Shown here: positions 18,423 to 27,679 of the stretch, one piece after another
How the letters are laid out: each line of letters opens with the position of its first letter
Numbering within the stretch: the stretch's first letter is position 1
Source: an uncultured Aquimarina sp.
Lineage (GTDB): Bacteria; Bacteroidota; Bacteroidia; Flavobacteriales; Flavobacteriaceae
Assembly (NCBI GenBank): GCA_947489195.1
Contig: CANLCT010000026.1
Span: 1 to 58,413 of the forward strand
Direction: 5' to 3'
Length of the DNA stretch: 58,413 nt
Made by a program: the position numbers and the translations under genes
Notes under the pieces: model-generated
Databases searched by the model: none
What the model was told of the DNA's origin: nothing
The model's input: the letters and a program-made list of their open reading frames with translations, nothing else

Positions 18423-18881
18423 TTATTTTTTCAATAAATCATTTAACTTATAATACATAATAATTAATCCGCTTAGGGGTAACACCAAGTAAACAAAAGC
18501 CAATGGCAATTGTAATGCTGGAGATAATTGATTTAAGTGAAATGTTACATATACTAGCCTTCCTCCACCAATTACAAAAACACCAAGACTTGTTAGAATA
18601 ATTAAAATCGTAACTACTTTATTAATAATAATTTGTGTTTTCATATTAAGCTTTTTGGGAAAAACATCAATAGCAACATGTTTATTTTGACCAGAAACAT
18701 AAGATGCACCTAATACTCCTAACCATATCATAAGATATCTTGATAACTCATCTGTAAACGAGCTAGGTTGATTTAATAAATACCTACTAAAAACTTGCCA
18801 TAACACGTTTAAAACCATAACTGCCATTATTAAAACAATAAGCGTTTTAAGAGTTCTATTTAATTGATGTCTAAACTTCAT
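18423..18881 (-). CDS. dctQ: TRAP transporter small permease
   Basis: This 152-residue protein has four hydrophobic helices and the DctQ pattern: an N-terminal helix followed by VFSRYLLNQPSSFTDELSRYLMIWLGVLGASYVSGQNKHVAIDVF. DctQ packs against DctM in the inner membrane and helps dock the binding protein. It starts three bases after dctP ends and is followed by dctM after two bases. It is a separate protein, not fused to DctM as in some TRAP systems. Confidence 0.93.
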   Translation of the reverse strand: MKFRHQLNRTLKTLIVLIMAVMVLNVLWQVFSRYLLNQPSSFTDELSRYLMIWLGVLGASYVSGQNKHVAIDVFPKKLNMKTQIIINKVVTILIILTSLGVFVIGGGRLVYVTFHLNQLSPALQLPLAFVYLVLPLSGLIIMYYKLNDLLKK

Positions 18882-18884
18882 AAA

Positions 18885-19859
18885 TCAATAATCATTTTGA
18901 ATTTTTTGTATTAATTCAGATACTTCTTTATTCTCTTTAAATGAATCATATAGAGTACTCAATTTTTTAGAAAAAAGTTCCTTTTTAGGTTTTACAATTT
19001 TAACACCTGCCTTAGCAACAGCTGCTAAAGCTTCTTTTTCGGATGCTAACCATAATTTCCTTTGATATACAATAGAATGCTTGGCTGCTATTTCTAACCA
19101 TTTTTTCTCTTCTGTTAACAATTGATCCCATTTATTTGTGTTAATTAATAGTACATCTGGAATAATCGTATGTTCATCAAGCGAATAAAACTTACATATT
19201 TCATAATGTCTAGATGCATAAAAAGTGGGAGGGTTATTTTCAGCCCCATCAACAACACCTTGTTGTAATGCTGTATAGATTTCTCCCGATGATATTGGGG
19301 TTGGAGAACCACCAAGTTTTCTAACCATATCCATAGCTGTAACACTTTCCATTACTCTAATTTTCATTCCATTTAAATCATCTGGTGTGTTAATCTCTTT
19401 TGATTTTGTATAAAAACTTCTACTTCCTGCATCATAAAAACCTAGACCTTTAAGCCAATAATCTTCGGTGCTTTTTAATAGATCTTTACCAATTTCACCA
19501 TCTAATACTTTAAATGCATGTTCACGATCACGAAACATAAAAGGCAAACTCAGTATTTTAGTTTTAGGAGCAAAATTTTCTAAAACTCCAACAGAAACTT
19601 TGGTCATGTCAAGTGCATTCAATTGAAGTAATTCTAAACATTGCCTTTCTGAACCTAGTTGTTGGTTTGGATAAACTTCTATTGTCATTTTACCATTAGA
19701 AATTTCTTCTAACATCCTTCCCATTTCTTTAATAGCAAGATGTACAGAATGATTGGTATCTAATCCATGTGCAATTTTCAGTGTTCTTATTCTATTACTG
19801 GTATTACATCCAAATAGTAAGGTTAGTAAGCCAAAACAGATCGTAAATTGTATTTTCAT
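18885..19859 (-). CDS. dctP: TRAP transporter solute-binding lipoprotein
   Basis: The protein has 324 residues from the ATG at 19859. The frame is open upstream to 19898, but that would bury the signal sequence and overlap the previous gene. A signal peptide with a lipobox (LLFGC, Cys18) indicates a lipid-anchored binding protein, where many DctP proteins are soluble. The fold signatures are present: LGSERQCLELLQLNALD, LPFMFRDREHAF, and KIRVM with Arg168, the position that forms the salt bridge to a substrate carboxylate. It starts 11 bases after the beta-helix protein gene. The substrate is therefore acidic, probably a uronate, though the exact sugar is inferred from context. Confidence 0.93.
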   Translation of the reverse strand: MKIQFTICFGLLTLLFGCNTSNRIRTLKIAHGLDTNHSVHLAIKEMGRMLEEISNGKMTIEVYPNQQLGSERQCLELLQLNALDMTKVSVGVLENFAPKTKILSLPFMFRDREHAFKVLDGEIGKDLLKSTEDYWLKGLGFYDAGSRSFYTKSKEINTPDDLNGMKIRVMESVTAMDMVRKLGGSPTPISSGEIYTALQQGVVDGAENNPPTFYASRHYEICKFYSLDEHTIIPDVLLINTNKWDQLLTEEKKWLEIAAKHSIVYQRKLWLASEKEALAAVAKAGVKIVKPKKELFSKKLSTLYDSFKENKEVSELIQKIQNDY

Positions 19860-19870
19860 TCTAGATGTAT

Positions 19871-21424
19871 CTATTTTGATTTTTCTTCTTTGATCCAACT
19901 GGGTAATTTTCCTAATCTTAATTTTAATTGTTCTTCAAATAAAGATTCGGGGTTAACAGGTGTTCCTAAACTTTCCAAAACCTGAACCTCATCTGTATTA
20001 AATGTAGTACCCACTCCATGGAAACCTACAATTATAGGAGGTACAATTCTCATCCATTCATTATTTTTAGAAACAAAATCAAAATTTTCTTCAAGTTCAC
20101 CTGTTTCTTCATAATTCCAGAGTACCAAATACCTTCCATGATTTGGTAGGTTCTTTTTTGCTCCTCCTGCTCTACCGGCTTGAAACCCTCCTTTGATATT
20201 ATCAAATAATGTACAACGTGGTTGAGATGCATGAGATTCAAATGAAGTATTAGGTGTATGCTTAGATCTCCATATTACAGTTCCAGTAGCATTTCCTTCA
20301 ACACCAGTGCTATGATGCATTCCGGCCTTGTTATCAACTTTAGCCAATAATATACCTGTGGATTTATGTCCTGCTTGAATGCAATTATGTCCTTTATTAC
20401 CCTCAACAGATACATTTAAAACAGTAGTCGCTGCCGATGATGGAATACTTAAAGCTCTATTTACATTTATAAAAACGCAATTTCTGACCCAAGAGTTAAC
20501 CACACCTGATAACTTAAGAATACTCCAACCACCATCGCCTTGAGCAGATTCATGATGCTTAAATTCTTTTGTCCAATTCCCTTCAAATACTAAATTTTCA
20601 AAACCAATATGTTCTAAATGATTAAATGAAAATACTTTCCATCCATGTTTTGGATTAATATCATAGTGTATGGGTTCTTTTAATATAATGTTATTACCAG
20701 CTACACTTTCTACCTGATGCTTTAAAGATAAATGCACTCCTTTTTCAATCAAACTTGTCCATTTCTGTTCTAACTTTAAAGGTTGAATTTCATATTTTAT
20801 TAATTCAGGATCATTGTTCAATAATGAAAGAACAATCCAATCTCCGGCTTTAATACCGCTGCTATTTTTTATCGCTATTTTTTTGGTTTCTCTTCTTACC
20901 ATTGAAACCACATCGGTAAGGTATTTATCGTTTCCTTTAGGCTTTGTTTGTATTGCATAAGGACAAGACCAAAATTGTTTTGGATTTTTAGGAGGAAGGT
21001 CTTTTTCAAAAAACAATGTAGAACTTTGGTCTTTTGCTCCTCTAAAAACAATATTAGACCCCGAAATATAAAATGTTTCTAAATCATCTTTTTTACCATT
21101 AATAATATACTTCCCACTAGGGAAATAAATAACTCCATTACCATTAGCCTTAGCTTTACGGATCGCTTTTATTATTGCTTTTTTATCAGATTTTTTATCA
21201 TTCGGTTTTGCTCCAAAATCGATTACATTAAAAATTTTAAAATCAACATCTGGTATTGGTACTTCGCTATGCTTATAACCTGCATATGAAAAATCTGGCA
21301 ATATAGGCTCACTTCCATGCTTACTTGCTTTTTTAAAATCTTCCCATAGACTACTGGTCTGACCTATACTATTTGAAGCTAGCAACATAAAAAGTATTAA
21401 TCCTAATTTCTTCAAATAAATCAT
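19871..21424 (-). CDS. Secreted right-handed beta-helix protein (pectate-lyase-like, DUF4955-type)
   Basis: The protein has 517 residues with a signal peptide ending near SNSIGQ. The N-terminal part carries the pectate-lyase-superfamily opening (KIFNVIDFGAKPNDKKSDKKAIIKAI, then GVIYFPSGKYII), followed by parallel beta-helix rungs (about 90-400). The C-terminal region (about 375-480) contains FQAGRAGGAKKN and resembles DUF4955 proteins; that name is from memory. Relatives include polysaccharide lyases and GH28-type hydrolases. I cannot place the catalytic residues, so the reaction is open. It overlaps the GH88 stop codon by four bases (ATGA) and is followed by dctP, which suggests that its product feeds GH88 and the TRAP system. 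Confidence 0.8.
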   Translation of the reverse strand: MIYLKKLGLILFMLLASNSIGQTSSLWEDFKKASKHGSEPILPDFSYAGYKHSEVPIPDVDFKIFNVIDFGAKPNDKKSDKKAIIKAIRKAKANGNGVIYFPSGKYIINGKKDDLETFYISGSNIVFRGAKDQSSTLFFEKDLPPKNPKQFWSCPYAIQTKPKGNDKYLTDVVSMVRRETKKIAIKNSSGIKAGDWIVLSLLNNDPELIKYEIQPLKLEQKWTSLIEKGVHLSLKHQVESVAGNNIILKEPIHYDINPKHGWKVFSFNHLEHIGFENLVFEGNWTKEFKHHESAQGDGGWSILKLSGVVNSWVRNCVFINVNRALSIPSSAATTVLNVSVEGNKGHNCIQAGHKSTGILLAKVDNKAGMHHSTGVEGNATGTVIWRSKHTPNTSFESHASQPRCTLFDNIKGGFQAGRAGGAKKNLPNHGRYLVLWNYEETGELEENFDFVSKNNEWMRIVPPIIVGFHGVGTTFNTDEVQVLESLGTPVNPESLFEEQLKLRLGKLPSWIKEEKSK

Positions 21425-22647
21425 GATTTAGTATATTTTTGGTTGTACCTCCATAAAGCTTCTATGTAATAATAATCTGCATAATTTAATGGCACATCTA
21501 TTTCATTATCATGTGGAATACTACCTACACTATGCTTTAAAAGAAAATTCTTATTAGTTCCAACTTTAGCTAAATTTTTTTCTGAAGATAAATCAATCAA
21601 AAAGTGATCAATAAACTCTTTATATGAGTTGTTTGTATATCCGTCAAGTTCTATAAGAGCTGAAACTGTAATGGTGGCAGCAGAAACATCTTTAGGAGCA
21701 TGAATATTATTTACATTATAATCCCAATATGGAATATAGCTATTGGTTTTCTTTGCATTATCAATTATAAAATTTGCTATTTTATTGGCTTGATTTAAAT
21801 ACTTCTTATCCTTTGTGTAACGAAAACACACTGTATAGCCATATAATCCCCAAGCTTGCCCTCTAGCCCAAGCACTTTCATCGGAAAAACCCTGAGCTGT
21901 TTGTCTTTTTCTTACTTTTCCAGTTTCTGGATCATAATCAATAACATGATATGAACTGTAGTCAGATCTAAAATGGTTTTTAAGTGTTGTATCTGCATGT
22001 GCTATTGCAATCTTTTTATATTTAGGATCATTTGTTAATTCAGAAACTTTAAAAAGTAATTCTAAATTCATCATATTATCAATAATCACAGGATATTCCC
22101 AACCCCGCTTAGCTTGCCAACCTAAATGAGTATCCCAACTTTTTATACAGCCTGTTTTTTCATCAAATCTAGATACTAACGAATTTGCAGCAGTAATTAG
22201 CACTTGTTTATACTTGTCTTTTTTAGTTAGCTCATAACCATTTCCGTAAGAACAATTAAAAACAAAACCCAAGTCATGATTCGTTGTATTTAGTTTATGA
22301 GTTTCAAAATGAGTTTGAAATGAATCGGCTAATTCCATCCATTTTTTATCATCGGAATATCGATACAAATACCATAAACTTCCTGGAAAAAAACCTTCAG
22401 TCCAATCAAATTTAGGATTAGTCCAGTGGATTTCTCCATTTTTGGTTAAAGTTCGGGGTATTCTTTTATTTTTTAAAGCTTCCGCAGCCTGTAAACTCAA
22501 TTGCTTTTGAGCATGGCTTAATAGTAATGGAACATTTAATGTTTGCTTATTTTTTAATTCTTTTATCTGGGGTTTATGCTTACAGGAATATAATATCACT
22601 ATAAAAATTCCACAAAATATTAAAAATCTACTTCTGTTTTTATTCAT
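21421..22647 (-). CDS. GH88 unsaturated uronyl hydrolase
   Basis: Removes the 4,5-unsaturated uronic acid left at the non-reducing end by polysaccharide lyases, by hydrating the double bond. The 408-residue lipoprotein (lipobox near Cys22) has an (alpha/alpha)6 barrel. The two family aspartates are Asp125 in NHDLGF and Asp190 in PVIIDNMMNL, matching the acid and partner residues of characterised GH88 enzymes. FSDESAWARGQAWGLYGY and DVSAATITVSAL are also typical. Its presence says that the polysaccharide is cut by a lyase that creates unsaturated uronates. GH105 is the nearest alternative, but the NHDxGF motif favours GH88. It lies 37 bases after SusD. Confidence 0.92.
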   Translation of the reverse strand: MNKNRSRFLIFCGIFIVILYSCKHKPQIKELKNKQTLNVPLLLSHAQKQLSLQAAEALKNKRIPRTLTKNGEIHWTNPKFDWTEGFFPGSLWYLYRYSDDKKWMELADSFQTHFETHKLNTTNHDLGFVFNCSYGNGYELTKKDKYKQVLITAANSLVSRFDEKTGCIKSWDTHLGWQAKRGWEYPVIIDNMMNLELLFKVSELTNDPKYKKIAIAHADTTLKNHFRSDYSSYHVIDYDPETGKVRKRQTAQGFSDESAWARGQAWGLYGYTVCFRYTKDKKYLNQANKIANFIIDNAKKTNSYIPYWDYNVNNIHAPKDVSAATITVSALIELDGYTNNSYKEFIDHFLIDLSSEKNLAKVGTNKNFLLKHSVGSIPHDNEIDVPLNYADYYYIEALWRYNQKYTKS

Positions 22648-22684
22648 TTTAAATAAATTATATTCTAATAATATCTTAGATTTA

Positions 22685-24478
22685 TTATTGCCATTCTTCT
22701 TTTTGGTCTAGTTCAGCATTTAAATTAACTTCTTGTAAAGGATAAGGAAGTGACAAATGCCTTGTAATGTCAAAATTTATCTGAGAGCGTTGAAAAGCTT
22801 GATGATCTGCATTAGTTGGTGAAAAAGCATCATCATTAATAATATCATTTTGTAATTTTTTAAGCCTTTCATCAAGTAACTCCCAACGAATTAAATCATG
22901 TAACCTAAGCCCTTCAAAACAAAGCTCTCTAAACCTTTCTTCAACTATTTCATCAAAAAAAGTTTGCTCAGATTCTAATGCTATAGCTGCATCTGTATCA
23001 TCTGCAATTGGTAATAAACCTGCTCTTTCTCTCACTTGGTTTAAGGCATCAATTGCTGATGCTGTTGGTCCGCCGTTAATTTTATTATCAGCTTCGGCAA
23101 ACATTAACAAAACATCAGAATACCTTAAAACAGGAAAATTAATACCCGTAAAATTTCTACTTGGGTTACTATTATCTTCCAGTAAAATAAAAGGCTCTGG
23201 TAACAATCTATCAATCTCTTCTTGAGTATATGGCTGTTCTGTTTCTGGATTTATAGTAACACCTGCATTAAAATTAGATGGATTAAAATCTAAGTCATCA
23301 AAATTTACAGGTTCCCATCTTCGGTATTTACCTGGAGTAAAATCTCTTACTAAAGCATTCCTTGGTCTTAATGCGTCTCCTCTATTGTTGTAAAAAAAGT
23401 TCGCAATATTCCAGGCTTTACGTACATCATTATCTTTAAACGCATCTCTTAATGTAGGTGTAGTATTAACCAATGCAAATGAAAATGGAAAACCTGGCCC
23501 TCCACCACCAAACCCAAATGGAATTCCGTTGATAGCACCAAAACGTCCATCAGTAAAAAGTCCTTGATCACGTAAGTATCGAAATGAAATTTCGAAAATA
23601 GATTCTCTGGTATCATATGTATTTTGAATATAGTTAAGAAAAAGGTTTCTGTAACCATCTTCAGTAGCGACACGAGCTTCTTCTTCATTTACAACTACGG
23701 CTTCAAAAGTTGAAGGAACTAAACTATGGATATTGCTTTCCATAATTATTTGACATTGTTCTTTTGCTTTTTCATATTTAGTAACATCTTTTAGAGGAAA
23801 ACCAGCCATTTTAAGATAAACTCTGGCTAATAAACCTCTTGCAGCCATAGCATTAGCCCTGCCTTCAATATAACCTTGATCATTAACATTATACAAATGA
23901 GTTGCTGCAAACAAAAAATCTGATTCAATTTGATCATATATCGTTTCTAATGAGGAAACTGCTAAATCATTAGACGAAAGATTTTTTGTTGACGATAGTG
24001 GCATCGGTACTTCTTCGTACCTACTAGCTAAAATTTGGTACGAATGTGCTCTTAAAAAACGTGCTTCGGCGAGTAAGCGATTGAATTCTTCACTTTCAAA
24101 AGAGCTCTCATCTAACTGCTCAATAAAAAGATTACATAAATTAATTGCTTCATATAAACCAGTCCAAAGACGCTCTATAAATCTATCTGCTGTGGTATGC
24201 CTATACAAACCAACGGTCCAAGCTTCATTAAATCGCCTGTTATAATAAGCTTCATCAGTACCCGTATCCATAATTATCCCTAAAACTTCACCGTAAACAT
24301 CGTCATCTGCTAATATGGAATAAATACCAGATAGCGCTATTTCGGCTTCACTTGTATTTCTGTAAAAACTATCTACTCCTAATGTTGATTCGGGAGTAAC
24401 TTCTAGAAAATCTTCACAACTTATAATCGTAAAGCACCCTAGAATACCTACTATGATATGTTTTATATTTTTTTTCAT
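22685..24478 (-). CDS. SusD/RagB-family outer-membrane glycan-binding lipoprotein
   Basis: This 597-residue lipoprotein (signal peptide with lipobox cysteine in TIISCEDFL) has the SusD opening EDFLEVTPEST. Helical TPR-like segments (FLRAHSYQILASRYEEVPMPL, AARGLLARVYLKMAG) and the C-terminal block ALNQVRERAGL / EERFRELCFEGLRLHDLIRW are diagnostic. It caps the SusC channel and captures oligosaccharide. It starts 18 bases after SusC, as in nearly all such pairs. Confidence 0.96.
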   Translation of the reverse strand: MKKNIKHIIVGILGCFTIISCEDFLEVTPESTLGVDSFYRNTSEAEIALSGIYSILADDDVYGEVLGIIMDTGTDEAYYNRRFNEAWTVGLYRHTTADRFIERLWTGLYEAINLCNLFIEQLDESSFESEEFNRLLAEARFLRAHSYQILASRYEEVPMPLSSTKNLSSNDLAVSSLETIYDQIESDFLFAATHLYNVNDQGYIEGRANAMAARGLLARVYLKMAGFPLKDVTKYEKAKEQCQIIMESNIHSLVPSTFEAVVVNEEEARVATEDGYRNLFLNYIQNTYDTRESIFEISFRYLRDQGLFTDGRFGAINGIPFGFGGGGPGFPFSFALVNTTPTLRDAFKDNDVRKAWNIANFFYNNRGDALRPRNALVRDFTPGKYRRWEPVNFDDLDFNPSNFNAGVTINPETEQPYTQEEIDRLLPEPFILLEDNSNPSRNFTGINFPVLRYSDVLLMFAEADNKINGGPTASAIDALNQVRERAGLLPIADDTDAAIALESEQTFFDEIVEERFRELCFEGLRLHDLIRWELLDERLKKLQNDIINDDAFSPTNADHQAFQRSQINFDITRHLSLPYPLQEVNLNAELDQKEEWQ

Positions 24479-24496
24479 TGTAATTATTTTAAATTC

Positions 24497-27400
24497 TTAG
24501 AATGTAACATCCAAACCAAAAGAAACGGTTCTACTTGCTGGATAGGCTGCGTAATCTAGATTAGGTGTTAAAGCCCCAAATGGTCCTACAGATACATCTG
24601 GGTCATATCCAGAATAATCTGTCCATAAAGCCAAGTTTTGACCTGAAAAATAAATGCGCATATTTTCCATCTTCAATTTTTCTAACAACTGTTTAGGAAA
24701 TGTGAACCCCAATGTTACAGTACTCAACCTTAAAAAGGAACCGTCTTCGACATAGCGATCATCAATATTGTTACCAACTGGTGGTGCCCCAAATACATTT
24801 TGAAAACGTGTTGTATTAATATTAGTATTGGTATTAGTGGGGCTGTAAGCATCTGCTAATTCAACAAAACCATTATTATTTGTAGTATTGGGAACAGCAA
24901 AAGCAGCTCTATTTGCATTTAAAATATCAAAGTCATATGACCATTGCAACAAAGCAGAAATATCAAATGCTCCTATTTGAAAAGAATTATTCCATCCACC
25001 AATATGTTTCGGTTGAGGATTTCCTATAATTATTCTATCCTCATTATTTACTGTTCCATCTCCATTTTGATCAACAAAACGAACACTCCCTGGGGCTACT
25101 GGTAAAGCTCCATTATCTGGAATTCCATCCTTAAGACTAAATACTTGTGTATTTGCATCAAAATTAAAATCATCTATTTGATAAATTCCATCAAACTGTA
25201 ATCCATAAATTTGACCAACGGGTTGCCCTACTCTAGTTATGTATTGATTTTCTGGGGCATCACGACTCCAAAGTGGATCGGTTAATATTTGTTCTTGCCC
25301 TCTGTTTAATGCAATTACTTTTGTTCTATTAAAGGCTATATTAAATGAAGAATTCCATTTAAATTTTTTATTATCTATAATTTTGGCATCAACACTAAAT
25401 TCCAACCCCTTATTTTCAGTTTCGCCTATATTTTGTTGAATTCTACTAAGACCAGTATGTTGGGCAACTTCAGCATTTAAAAGCAGATCTGTGGTTCGTT
25501 TACGATAAACATCAGAAGTTAAATTAATTCTATTATCAAATAAGCCGAGTTCTAAACCTATATCAATTTGTTCCGTTGTTTCCCATTTAAGGTTATCTAA
25601 ACCTAAATTTGTTAAAACTGCACCAGGAGTAAACTCTTGTCCCTCTCCAAAAACGGCTCCACTATCGGAATTTATAGAGAGTTGTGTTAATGAATCAAAA
25701 TCACCTATTCTATTGTTTCCTGCTAACCCCCAGCCTGCACGCAATTTTAAATAAGAAATAGCATCAATATTACTTATAAATTTTTCTTCACCTATATGCC
25801 AAGCTCCGGATAATGATGGGAAATATCCAAATTTATTATCTCCCTGAAAACGTGATGATCCATCGGCTCTAAAGGTAGCTGTAAAAATATATTTACGATT
25901 AAGGTTATATTTAAATCTACCAAAATATGACACTAATGTAGATGCTGTTAACCCTGATGTAGGAATTGAAGGTGTGGTACCGATACCCAAATTATTTATA
26001 CCAAAAATATCTGTTGGTATTCTGTTATTTTGAAGCCTGGCATCTTCAACTCTACGATCTTGAAATTCTGAACCTACAAGAAAGTTTATATTGTTTTTCC
26101 CAAACCATTTTCTGTAGTTAAGAGTACCTGTCCCTCCAATTGTTTGAAATCTTCTAAATCTTATATTACCATTTATACCATCATTTCCATTAGTCCCTTG
26201 TTGTGTTTCTCTTCCGAAGAAAGTACTTTCGCTCCTACTGTCTATTTGATAATTACCATCTAACTTTAAAGTCCAACTTTCATTAAAATTGTGTTGAACA
26301 CCTATACCACCTCTAATAACATCTCGTCTATTTTGGCGATCTGTATTATTTAAATTCTTTACTGGGTCAAAAATAAAGCGTTGATTAGGGTTATTTGGGT
26401 CAATGCCCCCTGCTAGAAGTCCATCGTCATTCAAAGGTTCAACGGGTCTAAACCGTATAGCATCACGTATAACGCTTACCCTTCTAGTTCCAGCAGATAC
26501 AGCTAAACCAGACCGTGTATTTGAATTATACGATAATTGACCTCTAAAACGTGTTTTGTCATTTAATGAATGATTTATTTTAAAATTATTTGTAAACTTT
26601 TTAAATCCCGTATTTATTAAAGTTCCTTCTTGATCTAAAAATTCAGAAGAAAAGTATATACTTGATTTTTTTGTACCTCCACTAATACTTAAGTTGTATT
26701 GATTGGTCGTGCCTAACTGAAAGATTTCATTTTGCCAATTTGTTCTTTCAATATCTCTATAAAATTCGGGATCACCCCAAAATCTATTAAATTGTTCCAA
26801 TGCCTGACCTGGATTATAATTATCATTAGCAAGCGCTATGTTTCTTTGATAAGTAACATATTGAAATGGATCTAAAACTGGTAACGTGTTTGGTATCCAT
26901 TGAAAATTTTGTCTTGTTCCAAATTCTACTGTTGTTTTATTATTTCTACCTCCATCTTTAGTGTTAATAATAATTACTCCATTAGCACCCCTTGATCCAT
27001 AAATTGCAGATTCAGAAGCATCTTTTAATACTTGAAAATCTTTGATATCTTTTGTACTTATAGATGCAGGGTCAAAATCATCTAAAGGAATACCGTCAAC
27101 CACATAAAGTGGTGAATTATCTCCTGTTATAGAATTCCCTCCACGAATAACGATATTTAAAGATTCTCCAGGCTGTCCATCAATTGAATTTACTTGAACT
27201 CCCGATATTCTTCCTGCTAAGGCTTGGTCAAAATTTGTGGTTGGAGTTTTTACTAATTCTTTCGCTTCAATTTTTTCTACCACTCCAGTAACATTTCGAC
27301 GACTCTCTTCGGCATAACCGATAATAACAACTTCGTTTAATTGACTTTCAGATACTTTTAATTGAATATCTATGAAAGATCTATTATTTATCGCAACTTT

Positions 27401-27649
27401 TTGATCTTGATAACCTGTATATTTAATTAATAATGTTGCTTCGCTCTGTACTTTTTCTAGAGTGAAAATTCCATCAAAATCTGAAATAGCCCCTGTATTT
27501 GTATTTTCTATTATAATGGTTGCTCCTGGTAGTCCAAAACCATCATTATCGGTTATTTTTCCTTTTACAGTAATTAAATCTTGACTGAATGCCGACATAA
27601 ATGTCGATAGACACATAAGAAATAATACTAGCGTTATATATTTTTTCAT
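24497..27649 (-). CDS. SusC/RagA-family TonB-dependent transporter
   Basis: The protein has 1050 residues from the ATG at 27649; an in-frame ATG three codons upstream is possible. After the signal peptide come a carboxypeptidase-D-like domain (VKGKITDNDGFGLPGATIIIENTNTG), the TonB-box/plug region (AGRISGVQVNSIDGQPGESLNIVIRGGNS and a SESAIYGSRGANGVIIINTKDG segment) and a 22-strand barrel ending in an aromatic residue (SFGLDVTF). It imports oligosaccharides through the outer membrane with SusD. It lies 30 bases after the surface lipoprotein gene and 18 bases before SusD. Confidence 0.96.
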   Translation of the reverse strand: MKKYITLVLFLMCLSTFMSAFSQDLITVKGKITDNDGFGLPGATIIIENTNTGAISDFDGIFTLEKVQSEATLLIKYTGYQDQKVAINNRSFIDIQLKVSESQLNEVVIIGYAEESRRNVTGVVEKIEAKELVKTPTTNFDQALAGRISGVQVNSIDGQPGESLNIVIRGGNSITGDNSPLYVVDGIPLDDFDPASISTKDIKDFQVLKDASESAIYGSRGANGVIIINTKDGGRNNKTTVEFGTRQNFQWIPNTLPVLDPFQYVTYQRNIALANDNYNPGQALEQFNRFWGDPEFYRDIERTNWQNEIFQLGTTNQYNLSISGGTKKSSIYFSSEFLDQEGTLINTGFKKFTNNFKINHSLNDKTRFRGQLSYNSNTRSGLAVSAGTRRVSVIRDAIRFRPVEPLNDDGLLAGGIDPNNPNQRFIFDPVKNLNNTDRQNRRDVIRGGIGVQHNFNESWTLKLDGNYQIDSRSESTFFGRETQQGTNGNDGINGNIRFRRFQTIGGTGTLNYRKWFGKNNINFLVGSEFQDRRVEDARLQNNRIPTDIFGINNLGIGTTPSIPTSGLTASTLVSYFGRFKYNLNRKYIFTATFRADGSSRFQGDNKFGYFPSLSGAWHIGEEKFISNIDAISYLKLRAGWGLAGNNRIGDFDSLTQLSINSDSGAVFGEGQEFTPGAVLTNLGLDNLKWETTEQIDIGLELGLFDNRINLTSDVYRKRTTDLLLNAEVAQHTGLSRIQQNIGETENKGLEFSVDAKIIDNKKFKWNSSFNIAFNRTKVIALNRGQEQILTDPLWSRDAPENQYITRVGQPVGQIYGLQFDGIYQIDDFNFDANTQVFSLKDGIPDNGALPVAPGSVRFVDQNGDGTVNNEDRIIIGNPQPKHIGGWNNSFQIGAFDISALLQWSYDFDILNANRAAFAVPNTTNNNGFVELADAYSPTNTNTNINTTRFQNVFGAPPVGNNIDDRYVEDGSFLRLSTVTLGFTFPKQLLEKLKMENMRIYFSGQNLALWTDYSGYDPDVSVGPFGALTPNLDYAAYPASRTVSFGLDVTF

Positions 27650-27679
27650 ACGTAACATGTAATTAGTTAGTTAGTTTTT

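Noticed and set aside
18116..18460. 114-codon plus-strand frame over dctM/dctQ
   Set aside because: Antisense to two membrane subunits with clear family motifs.
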